Shown here: in pieces, positions 33,494-44,562 of the stretch | How positions within the stretch are numbered: the stretch's first letter is position 1 | Layout: every line of letters starts with the position of its first letter | NCBI GenBank assembly: GCA_028456385.1 | Contig: JALNQF010000001.1 | Span: forward strand, 682,001-746,000 | DNA: 64,000 nt | Source: Ophiosphaerella korrae | Taxonomy: Eukaryota > Ascomycota > Dothideomycetes > Pleosporales > Phaeosphaeriaceae | Direction of reading: 5' to 3' | Notes under the pieces: generated by a model | Databases searched by the model: none | The model's input: the letters and a program-made list of their open reading frames with translations, nothing else | What the model was told of the DNA's origin: nothing | Position numbers and translations under genes: made by a program

Positions 33494-35473
33494 ATGTCGC
33501 AAGAACAATCCCGCAGCGAATCGCCCTGGGTTTATATTCACAAAAGCGCATGGCGCGACTTCAAGGCCCGGTGGCAGCGGGGTATCTTCTGGACATTGTG
33601 CTTTTTTATATTTCAATGTCTATGCGGTTGTCTTTTCCGTTCTCTAGTTACCCCATATTTATCCAGGTGGGGTGATACATCGTGCCAACCAGACGGCACC
33701 TTCTCCTTGGAGCCAGATAAGTATAATTATTGGGGTGCCACAGGGTTCTTCCAGATTACGGTGGGATGGGGCGAATTGACATTTGCCCAGGCTAAGGCGG
33801 TTGATGTTGTATGGGATATTGTAAGTTACATTGGTTGCTCGTTGAGAAGCTGAAAAGTCCTGGCTTAAATGGTTTTTTTTTGTCAGCCTTTCTTGCTTTC
33901 ATGAATCTAGACCCACAGGCAGTTTGCAGGTTGATTTAGTCACTCTAGGTTATCGGTCGAGCGGGCCAGGCAGTTCTTGCCATTATATCATGGCGTGTTT
34001 TCAGTGTGTACCCGACGATGTCGATGTCGAATACACCAATTACATTCCGAACCTTTCAAAATATTTTCTTACAAAGCGAAGCTACTACAATGGGGACCCT
34101 TCATCTTATTCAAGGCTTTGGTTGTCGGCATAGGCTAAGGTGTAAAAGTGCTATGGTATTCATGATTATGACTACAGCGCTGGTACTAGCTTTCCCATCA
34201 TTGAGCAGCGCCATGACGGGTTACGTGGGAAATGTAGGGCCATTCGTAAAAGACTTGGATGGGAACTACATTTCTTCCGACAGCTTTAACTACGTGTACT
34301 ACGTTATCCCGCTTGGGTCACGGATTGGAAAGTCCGATAACTACTTGGTCACGGGACACTTATCAAGGGTTGGTAAGTATGTAATCAAAATCTTAAGACA
34401 CCACAGAGAACGTGGTTAACAATCGCAACCCAGGCGACCCGTTCATCCAAAATCTAGATTTGTGTCCTAGTAAAAATACTGACCGTGCTAACCCGGATTG
34501 TAATGAGTTGAGAGACGTCACAGACTGTACGTAGTATCTTTGTCAAATTTGAGGGGTAGACTCTCACACATATATAGACTTCACTCGTTACAGTTTCGGA
34601 GACCCCGTAAATATAAATTCTACACTAGGTAGGGTTGATCTAAAGCCTCCCACGCTAAACATCGAAGCAACTCCTCGGGCATCTAGCTTATTCTCCGAAT
34701 GGCACAACTATACTTACAAACAACCACGCACTTGGGAGGTCGGGGGCCAGGCCTACAACGAATCGTACATTAAGGAGAATGGGAAATGCCAATTCCTAAA
34801 TGTGACGTATACAATCCCGATTTATGGGCATAGGGTCAAGTACTAATCATATCTCCAGCAGACGTATCGATGGGGATTTTCTTTCATCCAACTGAACGTT
34901 ACGATTGTTTTGCTTCTTATATGGATGATTGGCATCTATGCCATGTATCTGTATTCCTACATTACGTTGAGGAATCAGGGCAGAGGTTGCACCGAAGTAT
35001 CTGGCGAATACAAGGCCATGTTTGAGCTCACCAGTGCCATTCAAGAGCAGTTTGAACAAAAGATTACAAGGTATAAAACCAGGGATATGGCTGTCCTAAC
35101 AGAGAAGGAAATCAACCGACGTATATCCGAAAATTTGAACGGAGGATCGATATCCTACAAGCGCAGTCTCTTGGATGACAGCGATGGCTCCAGTAATGTT
35201 GTTTCAGCATTCTCTCTCAGGGCCTGGTCTAGGAAGGAAAGGTACTGGATCACTGCTATGGTTTTTGCAACAGCGGCAATGTACACCAGCGTGGCCTTGG
35301 TTTTCGTGCTGCTGATTACCGCTTTTTTTTTGCTTCTACCGTTTGAGATACTGTTTGTCATGTACGTGGGTAAAAGTGGAGAGAGTAGAGCGGTATTGTT
35401 ATTTTGGATGGTTCTTGTTGTTAAACATAGTGCCCATGATTGCCACCAGTTATTTGAGTTTGAAATCATATAG
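33494..35473 (+). CDS. Fungal polytopic membrane protein, function unknown
   Basis: Five exons: 33494-33820, 33949-34372, 34434-34526, 34578-34801 and 34859-35473, about 560 residues. Features include an N-terminal WVYIHKSAWRDFKARWQRGIFW, then a first membrane helix (TLCFFIFQCLCGCLF), GRAGQAVLAIISWRVF after exon 1, a signature ITFRTFQNIFLQSEATTMGTL, a second helix (FMIMTTALVLAFPSLSSAMTGY), an extracellular-type domain with Cys and possible N-glycosylation sites, a helix FIQLNVTIVLLLIWMIGIYAMYLY, and a final hydrophobic segment. I know this layout from fungal hypothetical proteins but no function. The last intron ends CAGCAG, so one Gln is optional. The C-terminal ~25 codons look out of frame compared with a hydrophobic helix in the next frame, so the end may be shifted. 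Confidence 0.7.
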
Positions 35474-35678
35474 GCACAGGTTATACTAATAAAATTGGCT
35501 AGATAAGAGCAATAATAATATTTTGAACGACTAATTTCACGTGGCGAGAAGGGCTAGGCTTTGTTGTTTTACGCCACTATAGCTTCTCTTGAGACCAGTC
35601 TCCAGAGGGGTGTACTTCCGGTAATCTTGCCATCAATTTCCTCATTATGCCCAACTTTCTGCCTACCCCAGCTAATCC

Positions 35679-36479
35679 CTACATGCATGCCTTACCCCCA
35701 CAGCTCGACAACGTATGCACATACCTCAACTTGCCACCCTCTAGCCTAAACTCATGACTATCCGGCAACCCCTTAGCCCCTACGCTTCCCTCGGTGCCCG
35801 CAAAATCCATAATGATATCCACCGTACCATACTCCTCGTCAACAACATACTGTCTATTGGCCAACTTGACGCCACTAGGAACGCCAACGTCGCACCTATC
35901 AGTTGCCTGCCCTTTGCCCGTGTACATGCCGCCTTCGAGACGCGCACACGGCTGGCCCCAGGGTACCTTGACGCTCTTGTCGGAGAAGAGGTTGCAGTAT
36001 GCGTCGCCAGCTGCTTTGATGGCTTCGCGCGTGTCGCGCTTGGCGGAGGGGATGGGGTCCCATGTTTCGCGCGAGGCCCAGTAGTATGTTCCGGTAACGT
36101 TGAAAAGCCAATCACCCTTTGTTGTTACGATGCTATCAATGTGCGAGACTGCATTGGTAGTATTGTCGAGACGGAATTGAGTGGCGATTACGTACGGGGC
36201 AGCCGAGTTGGTGACGATGAATTCACTAAACGCTGCACATTGGGGCACATCATGTTGAGCCCTGGCGTGGTCGATCTTGAGTGGCTTTGAAAGGATGCTG
36301 GATTTGAGGTCGACTTTCTTGCGGTTTTCGGTGTATGTTGCGTTGGCTGCAAAGGTTATCTGGCCAGCTGTTTGAGCTGCTTTATGAGCATCGGTGGCAG
36401 CTTTGAGGATCTCGCGTGTACATGCTGCAGATGCTTGAGCTGCAAGAAGACTCAACAGGGCGATGATGAGGTTGTACAT
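35679..36479 (-). CDS. Secreted protein with a DUF8021-like domain
   Basis: Single exon, 266 residues. The start at 36479 gives a clean signal peptide (MYNLIIALLSLLAAQASA, then ACTREIL); an in-frame ATG at 36518 would put a polar stretch before it. The mature part has several Asn-glycosylation motifs (NATY, NVTG), conserved-looking blocks such as WDPIPSAKRDTREAIKAAGDAYCNLF, VPWGQPCARLEGG, VDEEYGTVDIIMDF and LPDSHEFRLEGGKLRYVHT, and a C-terminal CGGKAC. These blocks recall the fungal DUF8021 family, whose role is unknown. About six cysteines suggest disulfide bonds. Candidate wall or host-interaction protein by location only. It is convergent with the membrane protein gene. Confidence 0.8.
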   Translation of the reverse strand: MYNLIIALLSLLAAQASAACTREILKAATDAHKAAQTAGQITFAANATYTENRKKVDLKSSILSKPLKIDHARAQHDVPQCAAFSEFIVTNSAAPYVIATQFRLDNTTNAVSHIDSIVTTKGDWLFNVTGTYYWASRETWDPIPSAKRDTREAIKAAGDAYCNLFSDKSVKVPWGQPCARLEGGMYTGKGQATDRCDVGVPSGVKLANRQYVVDEEYGTVDIIMDFAGTEGSVGAKGLPDSHEFRLEGGKLRYVHTLSSCGGKACM

Positions 36480-39400
36480 TGTAGGAATTATGTAATGTAC
36501 TGCTTGCTTGAACTGCAAAGGATGAACGAGCTAAATACCCACCTCACTCCCAGAAAATGCGGATGCGGGGGTACATGTATCGATCTGCCTGATCACATAA
36601 ATTCAACTTTGCTGTACTTTAAACAAACAGAGTACTGTTGTGGCGGCGATGATGTTCGGCAGTGAGCATTGGCGAATCACAGTCGCGTACGGTTATATCT
36701 CCGAATGAAACGGGAGGGGTGACTACGCCGAGTATATATTAGATGAACGAACACTGAGACGAGATGTGGGGAGGCTGTCGCCAGCTATTCGTATCTGTGA
36801 ATAGGTGTCAGTAGGCCTCAGTGTCTTGGTCGAGAGCGTAGAATTCGTGGCCGTACAGGGGTAGTCCATCAACTCTTGTGCAATACGGCATCCCACCTCT
36901 TCCTAAAAGAAAGCTGCTTTTGGTGAGAAAGTGGCTGTTGACTCGACGTGCCGGTGCGACTTGAAAGCTCCCTTATTATGCCAATGTGTGTGTGTGTGTG
37001 TGCGTGTTATTGGTTTAACGCACCTATTTTATTATGCCAATAGGCTTACGAAGGCCTGATTTTACCTTTCAAGAACAAGTACTGAGAGCGAATGCTCATC
37101 TCACCACTGACTGTGGATCTGCTGTTTTGGCTGTCTCTTGATCGTATGTTTTGTGCATCTTGATTTCGGAATGTTATAGTAGACTGCACGAGCATGGTCT
37201 TGATGCTGTGTTACTCTCTGCCAGCCCAGGGCCCAACACAACTATAGTACAATACTGTAAGAGTGACGAAGAGTTCTTACATGGACCCGATAGGCGAGAT
37301 TGACCTTGTAATGGTCGCTTCGCGCATTGTGAGGACAAGCTTACTCGGGCATTCTATGCGCATCGTTGGTATATGGCGTGTTGGGTAGGACAACATGTTA
37401 TTGTGGATCCGGAAGAAGTGTTGTAGCGAAGCAAGATTTCCGTGGAGGAACGTTGAGCATGGTTTAATATCATTGGCAGAGTAGCAATATATTAGAGGCA
37501 GAGATGTCGTGAAACTAGACAGGGATGACATGTGCAGAGGGTTCCTGCCGGGTTGGGGCTTGGTAAGACAAGGGGACTCTCGGTAAGCGGTTCAATGAGC
37601 GGGTGTGATGGATATGGTCGCGATCGTGTTTGAAGAAAGGCTATGCATGTGATATGGATTCAGCCGGCACAGAGCCGAGGGCATTTCTGGTTGTGGCTAG
37701 AGGGATCGAAAACTCGAGGCTTGTTGAGATGCACATGAACCATGAGGAGCTGAAAACACGACTTGGCTGCACAGGATGACGCGTTCGCAGCGGATGAAGG
37801 AGGGAGTGGAGAAGGCGATTGGAGAGCAAATGGCGGAGAGATAGAAAAGAGGGGCGGGAGAACCAGCAGAGGCGGCGTTGCATGTCCTGCATTTTGGTGA
37901 TGCTGTGGTTTTCTCAAACGCATGGGCCGAGCCAATGGGGTGGCTGGAGCGTGAAACTATCTGACACGCAGCCACGGACAACGAGAACAACAGCCAGGAC
38001 AGGATTGAGCACTGAACAGCGCGCACGGCACTGCGCTGCACTTGGAAAGCCTGTTTTCTGACGGAGAATACTGGGGCGTAGGACGAGGGATTTACTGAGG
38101 GGCGGTGAGGCAGTCAAGGGAGTGGTTGCAAACGGGAGCTCTGATCAAACATGGCCATACACAAAGCCACGAGGCTGGTGCTCACCTACCAGGAACTGAC
38201 GGGCCGTCTGTGCTCCCGAGCGACGGGAGGAGTTTGGACTGCAGAAGGATGGAGATTGCAAGCCGGACAGGCAATGTGTCCGGTGCGGAAGCTAAGTCGC
38301 GAGGTGGACATGTGGTGTGTTGACAGGAAACAAGACAGCCAGCATCATCGCTGCCCCTTAAGCCCCAAGGCGCTAGCGACGGACATCAGGGGGCGGAAGT
38401 CAAGGTGTTGAAGCCAACTAGGCTAGGCGGGACCGGCAGCAAGGTAGGCATGAGGGTGGCGGGATGAGAGAGGCACGGAAGCGCTCGGATGAGCGATCAT
38501 GACACAAGGAGGAGGGCAGAGAAGGTCCGAGAGGACAAGAGAGAAGGGTTTCAGCGCAGTGCTTGCGTGGTTGAGTGATGGGCGATGGGTGGTGGGATCA
38601 GTGATCAGCACTGACGGAGGTCGGGGGAGGGGGCAGGCCCAGAGCTAAGTTTAGAGGCTGAGGCAGGGCGCTGCAGCGAGCCACACGCATCCAAGACAGA
38701 CAGAACATGCGCAGCACACGCACAGCACACAGCACACACACGTGCACCTGAGCTGCCCAAGAGGACAGATGATTCGATAGATGGCACCAAGTGCAACCAC
38801 GGCAACCACGGCCACCACTGCCCACGGCCAACCTCGCTGCAGCCCGGCCACCGCTGCCACGCGCACGCAGTCGACCCAGTGCAGCCATCGTGTGTTTACC
38901 TAGTCGATATCGGCAGCGCTAGACTGCGTGGACCCGGTCTCTCTGCTGCGTTTGCCATTGCATCGGCAGATCGCTGCAAGGCGGCGAGGTTGAGAGCCTG
39001 GCATTTATTGTTGCGCATGGCATCATTTTCGAGCACGGGCAGCCTCCGTCTCCCCCTGCCGGCCTGCCTGCACAGCGTCTTTTCTGCCTCTGCACCTGAT
39101 TCTAATCTGCCCTCCGTCTGCGCCGTCATCGCCATCGCCATCGCCATCGCCATCGCCGTCGCTGCCGCCCTGCGCCGCGCTCGCTGACTGCCGCTGGTCT
39201 CACACGAGACGGCCACCCTTTCCACGGTTGCTGCACCGCCATTGTTCGTTGTTTGGGTCTGGTACGTACAAGCCGCTCACCTCACCCTGCCCGCCTGCGC
39301 CAGAGACAGCACGCGGCTATGCGACGGGCGTGCTGCTGCGGGTGGGTTGCAGGTGCCAGTCGCCGCACATGCTGGCTAACTAACTCACCGTCCCCAGCCA

Positions 39401-39583
39401 GACTGCTGCTTTCGCTCCGCCCAGCACCACCGCTCCGTCGCCCCTTCAACTGCATCGTCGCCCGCACCCACCGCAACCACCGCATCCGCCGCCCACACCG
39501 CGCCGCCCTCGACGCTTCCGTGCATGCATTGTCCCCGCACCGTGTTATAGGCCGTGAGCCCAGCGCCCATCCCGCCATCCACC
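36480..39583. other. Gene-free 3.1 kb region
   Basis: I see no supportable gene. The left third is moderately AT-rich with a short GT repeat at 36985-37002. From about 37.6 kb it becomes GC-rich, with many short overlapping ORFs on both strands that have Arg/Ala/Pro-rich, unrelated translations. The last 600 bp probably form a long promoter and leader for the gene at 39584. Non-coding RNA cannot be excluded. Confidence 0.5.
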
Positions 39584-42550
39584 ATGGTCAAGCCAGGACT
39601 CGGCCTCTTCACTGGCCGCCGCAAGTCTTCCAGCAACGTCCTCGACGAGGCCGCTGCGCCCGCCGCAACACCAGCAGCAGCAGCAGCAGCCACAGGCGAC
39701 ACTGCACCCAGCCCAGACAGCTACCACCCTTCACACACCCACACGGACTCAGGGGGCTTCCGCCTCATGAGCCGCACCGAGGTGGAAAAGGCCAACGAGC
39801 GCCGCAAGACCATGGAGAAGGAAAAATCCACATCCAAGTTTGCTCGATTCAGCAGCTTCGGCACCGCCGGCCACAAAGGCCGGGTTCACTCGTTTGAAGA
39901 AGATTCTCCTGGATCCTCAAAGCGGTAAGCAAAGCAATAATATGGCCCATGCCATGCATACATAGCGTCATAGCGTCATAGCGTCGGCCCAACTAACTTT
40001 AAAATTAGAGACAGCAAGTCCAGCAACGGGACCCAGTTCTCCACTTCTCGCCCTTATGCCATCAACGGCCACCATGGCTCTACTTCCACTCTTCCCTCCT
40101 CCACCGACACCAGCTCCGACGACAACCTCTTCGCCGCCGTAGCCCGTCCCCAGCTGCCGCCAAACAACAGCTCCCCCAACTCGTCCTCGCCTCTGAACGG
40201 CTTCCGCAAGCAGTTGCCCTCGCTGCCCAAGCCCTCTGCAGAGAGACACACCAGGGACCGCTCCATGACTTCCTCGAGCTACGCCAGTACCGCCATCCCC
40301 CCGAAGCTCGACGCCGATCTCAGCTTCGGGGACGGCACCTTTGACGACATGTTCAGTGACGTGAACCGCAAAGAGTCTCCGCCCGAGCCCACAAAAGAGC
40401 CTGCAGGCCGCTCTCTGCTTTCGGAAAAGCGCACATTCCAGGCAGACCCCATCAGGATCAACCCCAAGCTTGACGTCGAAGCCCCTTTGACGAGCTGGGA
40501 GAGCCGTGGTTCTGCCGACAACCTCATGTCTCCTCGCTCTGACAGCGACTCGCCGCCACCTCCGCCTCCACCACACAAGCATTCCCAGTATGCTCCGGTA
40601 GCTTCCGAGAGCCCAACCCTCCCTTCTTCAGCCACCTTCCTAAGCAGTGATGCCCAATTCGCAAGCAAGACGCCAATGGCAGGGACCTCCTACCGTGACA
40701 GCTCCCCTGAGCACAACCCGAATTCAGTCTCTTCATCTTCTGCCAATTCGATGCAGACTCCTGCCTCATCGCGTTCGTCGAATCTCACATCCAACACAAC
40801 ACCCAAGGCTTCATTATCTTCGAGAACCTCTCTCTACACTGACAATGATGACGAAAACATGTTTGTACCTGCCAAGGTGGTACCAAGACGAGAACCTACC
40901 CCTGTTCGAAGGTCCCCACTATCCTCTGTACCAGAGAGCAGTTCTACAGTTGCACCAGCCGGTACAGCTAAGGGAAATGGCCGTGTCTTGACCCAGACAG
41001 AGTATCTTGCAATGCAGCAGCGTGCAAACTCTCAGCCGCCTCCTGAAGATGATTCAGACGATGAGGATTACGAGGATGAGGAAGATGCCATCAAGAAACG
41101 GGAAGAGGAGGAAATAATGAGACGCAAGCAACAGCAAATGCAGTTCGCACGCGAGGCTATGCGTCGTACCACGACGGCGCCTTCCAATTTGGGCAACCCT
41201 CAAGGCGATGTGAATGGTTTGAGCATGGGATTTCCTTCCGAGACCTCGATCAAGGCCGATGAATGGGAGGATGAAGATGTGCCTTTGGGCATCCTAGCAC
41301 AACATGGCTTTCCGAGCCAAGTTCGAAATCGGGGGCCAACCCAGCCATCTAACCCAATCCCTTCATATATACCAGACCGTCCAGCATCTGCTGGTCCACT
41401 GACTAATGGCGCATTGGCTGGCCACCTGCCTGCATTTGCCAGGGGCCTACCTGCAGACCCACATTCCTCGTTTATAGGCAGCGGATTAATCCGACCAATG
41501 AACCGAGAGTCAATGGGATTCAATGGGTATCCTCGTGGTCCTGCATCTGTCGCCGGGGACTCCGTTGCGCCAGGCGTGGGAATGGGCATGCATTCGAATA
41601 TGATGTACCAAGATGCTGGCATGTCTCAGCCTTCTCTTGTGGATCAGATCCAGATGCGCGACATGACCAAGCAGAAGTACATGGGAGGTGCATCCAACAA
41701 AAAACCACAAGAAGGACCATTCACCGGCATGCTAGGTCAGCGAATGAACGCCAACGGACAGACACTCAATGCCACGCGTATGCCACAAATGCCCATGATG
41801 AATGGAATGAACGGTATGAACGGTATGATGAACCCTATGGTGGGAGGCCAAATGCCCATGATGGGTATGGGTATGGGTATGGGTATGGGCATGGGTATGG
41901 GCATGGGCATGGGCATGAACCAGATGGGGTATCCAATGCCACAAGGCCAAGGGAACGACATGATGGCCATGCAGCAAATGCAACAGATGCAGCAGATGAT
42001 TGCTATGCAACAAATGCAACTTCAGCAGATGCAGGCCATGCAACAGCCACAGTCACAGCCACAACCCCAAGATCCCCGTATGTCGATGGCGATGCCCAAC
42101 AGCAACTTTGGAGGCAACATGATGGGCAATGGCAGTTTCCTGAACGTACCAGGCAATTTGCAGAATCGGCCCATGTCTTTTATGACAGTCAATGGTAACC
42201 AACAACAACCGCAACAGCCACAAATGTCGAATTTCATGGGTCCTGGACCTGGTTATACGCCGTCAATTGCGCCATCTGAGCGTTCCAATATTGGCCTTTC
42301 CGCTCGCTACAGGCCTGTTGTCAACAACTCTGATGCGCATTCCACCGGCACGTCTATGACTTTGCAAGCATCCGCTGGTGCAAACCCGAGTCAACCAGGT
42401 ATGATAAAGGGTATCATTAAAAAAGTACAACCCGCGCCTGTCGAAGAGGACGAGGATTGGAGCCGCATGGCAGCGCGCAAGAACAAATTCTCCGGCAACA
42501 GGCAGCAAAACAACGACTTGGAGACCTTGACCAAAGGTCTCAACATATAA
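39584..42550 (+). CDS. Low-complexity fungal protein of 960 aa, function unknown
   Basis: Two exons, 39584-39924 and 40009-42550, joined through CG|A to 960 residues. The N-terminus MVKPGLGLFTGRRKSS is followed by an Ala run and FRLMSRTEVEKANERRKTMEKEK, a charged helix. The middle is Ser/Pro-rich and probably disordered, with an acidic stretch (EDDSDDEDYEDEEDAIKKREEEE) leading into a basic helix (IMRRKQQQMQFAREAMRR). Near the C-terminus are Met-Gly dipeptide repeats, then Gln-rich tracts. It ends with the ordered-looking EDEDWSRMAARKNKFSG and LETLTKGL. No catalytic domain seen. The charged and C-terminal motifs look like the conserved parts. A cytoskeleton, polarity or RNP role is possible but unproven. 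Confidence 0.75.
39961..39984 (+). repeat. 8-bp repeat CATAGCGT x3 in an intron
   Basis: Three perfect copies of CATAGCGT inside the only intron of the 960-aa gene, shortly before its branch-like CTAAC. Confidence 0.85.
41851..41918 (+). repeat. Coding ATGGG(T/C) hexamer repeat (Met-Gly)
   Basis: About eleven units of ATGGGT or ATGGGC encode alternating Met-Gly in the 960-aa protein. The third-base mix suggests age or selection rather than recent slippage. Confidence 0.9.
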
Positions 42551-43001
42551 TCTTCAGTAATACCCACCATTTTTGAGCGAAATAGCAAAGCATCACTGTC
42601 ATGGGGGGATTAAGCAAACATATGACTCGTTTTAGTAACACTATAATAACGAGTGAGGGCGACTTGGCATTTACACTGGCGTTTTTGATTGTCCGACTGA
42701 TCTAAAGGGCAAAAATATTGGCGACTACCTCCACCCCCCCTGCTCTTGGCGACATTTTTGTAACACAATCTTGCAATAATTCATGGCATCAGTTGGGGGA
42801 AAACTTGTTGATTTGAGAAAAAAGCATATTGGGTGGCTTTCATATACTTTTGGGGTTTTGAGGCTCTTTTTTGGGATGGGCTGGAAGTAGGAAGGGAGCA
42901 CTGGATAGATGTTTATTGTAATTATAATTTGGTAAACATGTCCGATCATGGTCTTTATGCATGGGTAGAAACGATGAGTCTTTGAATTTGTGAATTATTT
43001 C

Positions 43002-43047
<46 letters not shown>

Positions 43048-43187
43048 ATAGACAGGTGGATGACATTGGTATTCATCGTCTTCTAAATGGTATAAAGGTG
43101 ATGCTAGTGCTTATATATCGGCTGGTAGGTACCGTACCGTATGACGCCAAACGCCCTGTCTAATCTCCTTGATCACACATCAAATAG
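42551..43187. other. Convergent 3' region with a GT microsatellite
   Basis: About 640 bp between the 960-aa gene and EMC2. Holds a GT dinucleotide tract. No gene supported. Confidence 0.5.
43003..43043 (+). repeat. GT microsatellite, about 20 units
   Basis: An unbroken TG/GT run of 41 bases, likely polymorphic between strains. Confidence 0.95.
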
Positions 43188-43372
43188 CTACCGCTCAAGC
43201 TTGGCTCCCCTATCCAACAATTCTCTCGCTGCAATCACTTCCGCTTCATCATACCCCGTCCAACCAGTCTTCTTGGAGCTGAAGTTCCGAACAATCTCGC
43301 CAAGCTTGTTTGTTGCGATTTCTTCGAGCTTCTTCACAGTTTCCAGCTTAGGGATCGGTATTTCATCTTCAT

Positions 43373-43412
<40 letters not shown>

Positions 43413-44266
43413 ATTGTTGTTGTTACCACGTTTATTAGACGTGGCAGGTAGGTCGTTTAGCAGAGAGATGAGCTTTGGAGTGATGAGTTTGATGCCGTAG
43501 TAGCCACGGAGATAGGACTCGTTGAGTTCGACAGAGCGACAGAAGTGTTTAAGTGAAAGAGCTAGGGCGGGAAGGCTCGGTGGGTTGTTGGAGGATGTGG
43601 AAAGGTAGTGCAGAGTTGCTATGTGTGCATGTGCCTACATCACGTTAGCGTACGTTGTAGAGTACATGGTGAACTACTTACGCTCCATGCGTTGGGCATA
43701 ATCAGCAGCACTTCTTCAGCGCAAAAGATCGCCCGGCCCCAGGCTGCTTGGCTGGCGTAGAGTTCGCTCGCCTCGGCCCAAGCTTCAACATCCGTAGGAC
43801 TATTTTGGAGCAGCAATGTAATCGCCGTGATGGCATCTTGTGGCCTTCCCAGTGCCTTGAGTACCGCAACCCTCCTCTTCCGCACGCTCATATTGGTTGG
43901 GTCTTCTCTCAATATTTTCTCGTATCCATCAAATACCTTCTCCAGATCCGCATTGGATTGGGCGGTTGCTTCATTGAAAATGCCTCGTAGTGTAATGATG
44001 CGCTCGTTTTGGTCACCGAAACGCGCCTCGAGTCGCTCTAGAACAGCTCGCGCAGATGTCTCGTCGCCAGTGCGCAGTGCGGAGTAGAAGAGGTTCTCGT
44101 GGATGGTCCATGATTCTGGCGTTTCGCGAGAGAAGAGGAGAGATAGCGGCCAGGGCAGTGAAGAGGTAGGTGGGTGGGAGAGTATAAGAGGCGCTTTCTG
44201 GGAGAGTGCGAGGGCCGTTGTTGGAGGTATATGACTAGGCGGTGAGAGGAGATTTGCTTGTGCCAT
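43188..44266 (-). CDS. EMC2: ER membrane protein complex subunit 2
   Basis: Cytosolic TPR subunit of the ER membrane complex, which inserts membrane proteins. Two exons, 44266-43682 and 43634-43188, separated by a 47-nt intron, giving 343 residues. TPR helices are recognisable: ARAVLERLEARFGDQNERIITLRGI, YEKILREDPTNMSVRKRRVAVLKALG, DVEAWAEASELYASQAAWGRAIFCAEEVLLIMP and, after splicing, AHAHIATLHYLS. Near the C-terminus a run of about 16 Asn, encoded by AAC repeats at 43376-43427, interrupts the protein between LPATSNKRG and DEDEIPIPK. The tail KLEEIATNKLGEIVRNFS resumes the fold. It shares a promoter of about 300 bp with APL5. Confidence 0.87.
43376..43427 (-). repeat. AAC trinucleotide repeat (poly-Asn) in EMC2
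   Basis: On the coding strand this is a run of AAC codons with two or three AAT interruptions. It falls in a loop-like region between TPR helices, so length changes may be tolerated. Confidence 0.9.
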
Positions 44267-44562
44267 GTTTGCAGCGCTTTTCGATGTGCTAGGCGAAAAA
44301 TTGCGGTCGGGCGATTATCCGGAACGTGAGAGGCAATGCAGCGCAACGTTGGAGTTGGCATCGTCGAGCTAAGCTCCAGCCAGCATCATCGGCGAAACTC
44401 TGGTACCGGCGGCGGACGGCGATGCGCGTCAGTTGTGTACTTGATGCTGTACCATGCACGACCTCTGCAGGCCCATACCAGGGATCTTTCTCTCCTGTTG
44501 CCATTTTCTATTTCCCCAAAACCCTGCATCTTCTTCCTCATGCTCGATAAATTTCAGTGATC

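Noticed and set aside
41732..42043. Minus-strand ORFs of His/Thr or Pro/Met/Ile repeats
   Set aside because: Mirror of the Met-Gly and Gln repeats of the 960-aa gene.
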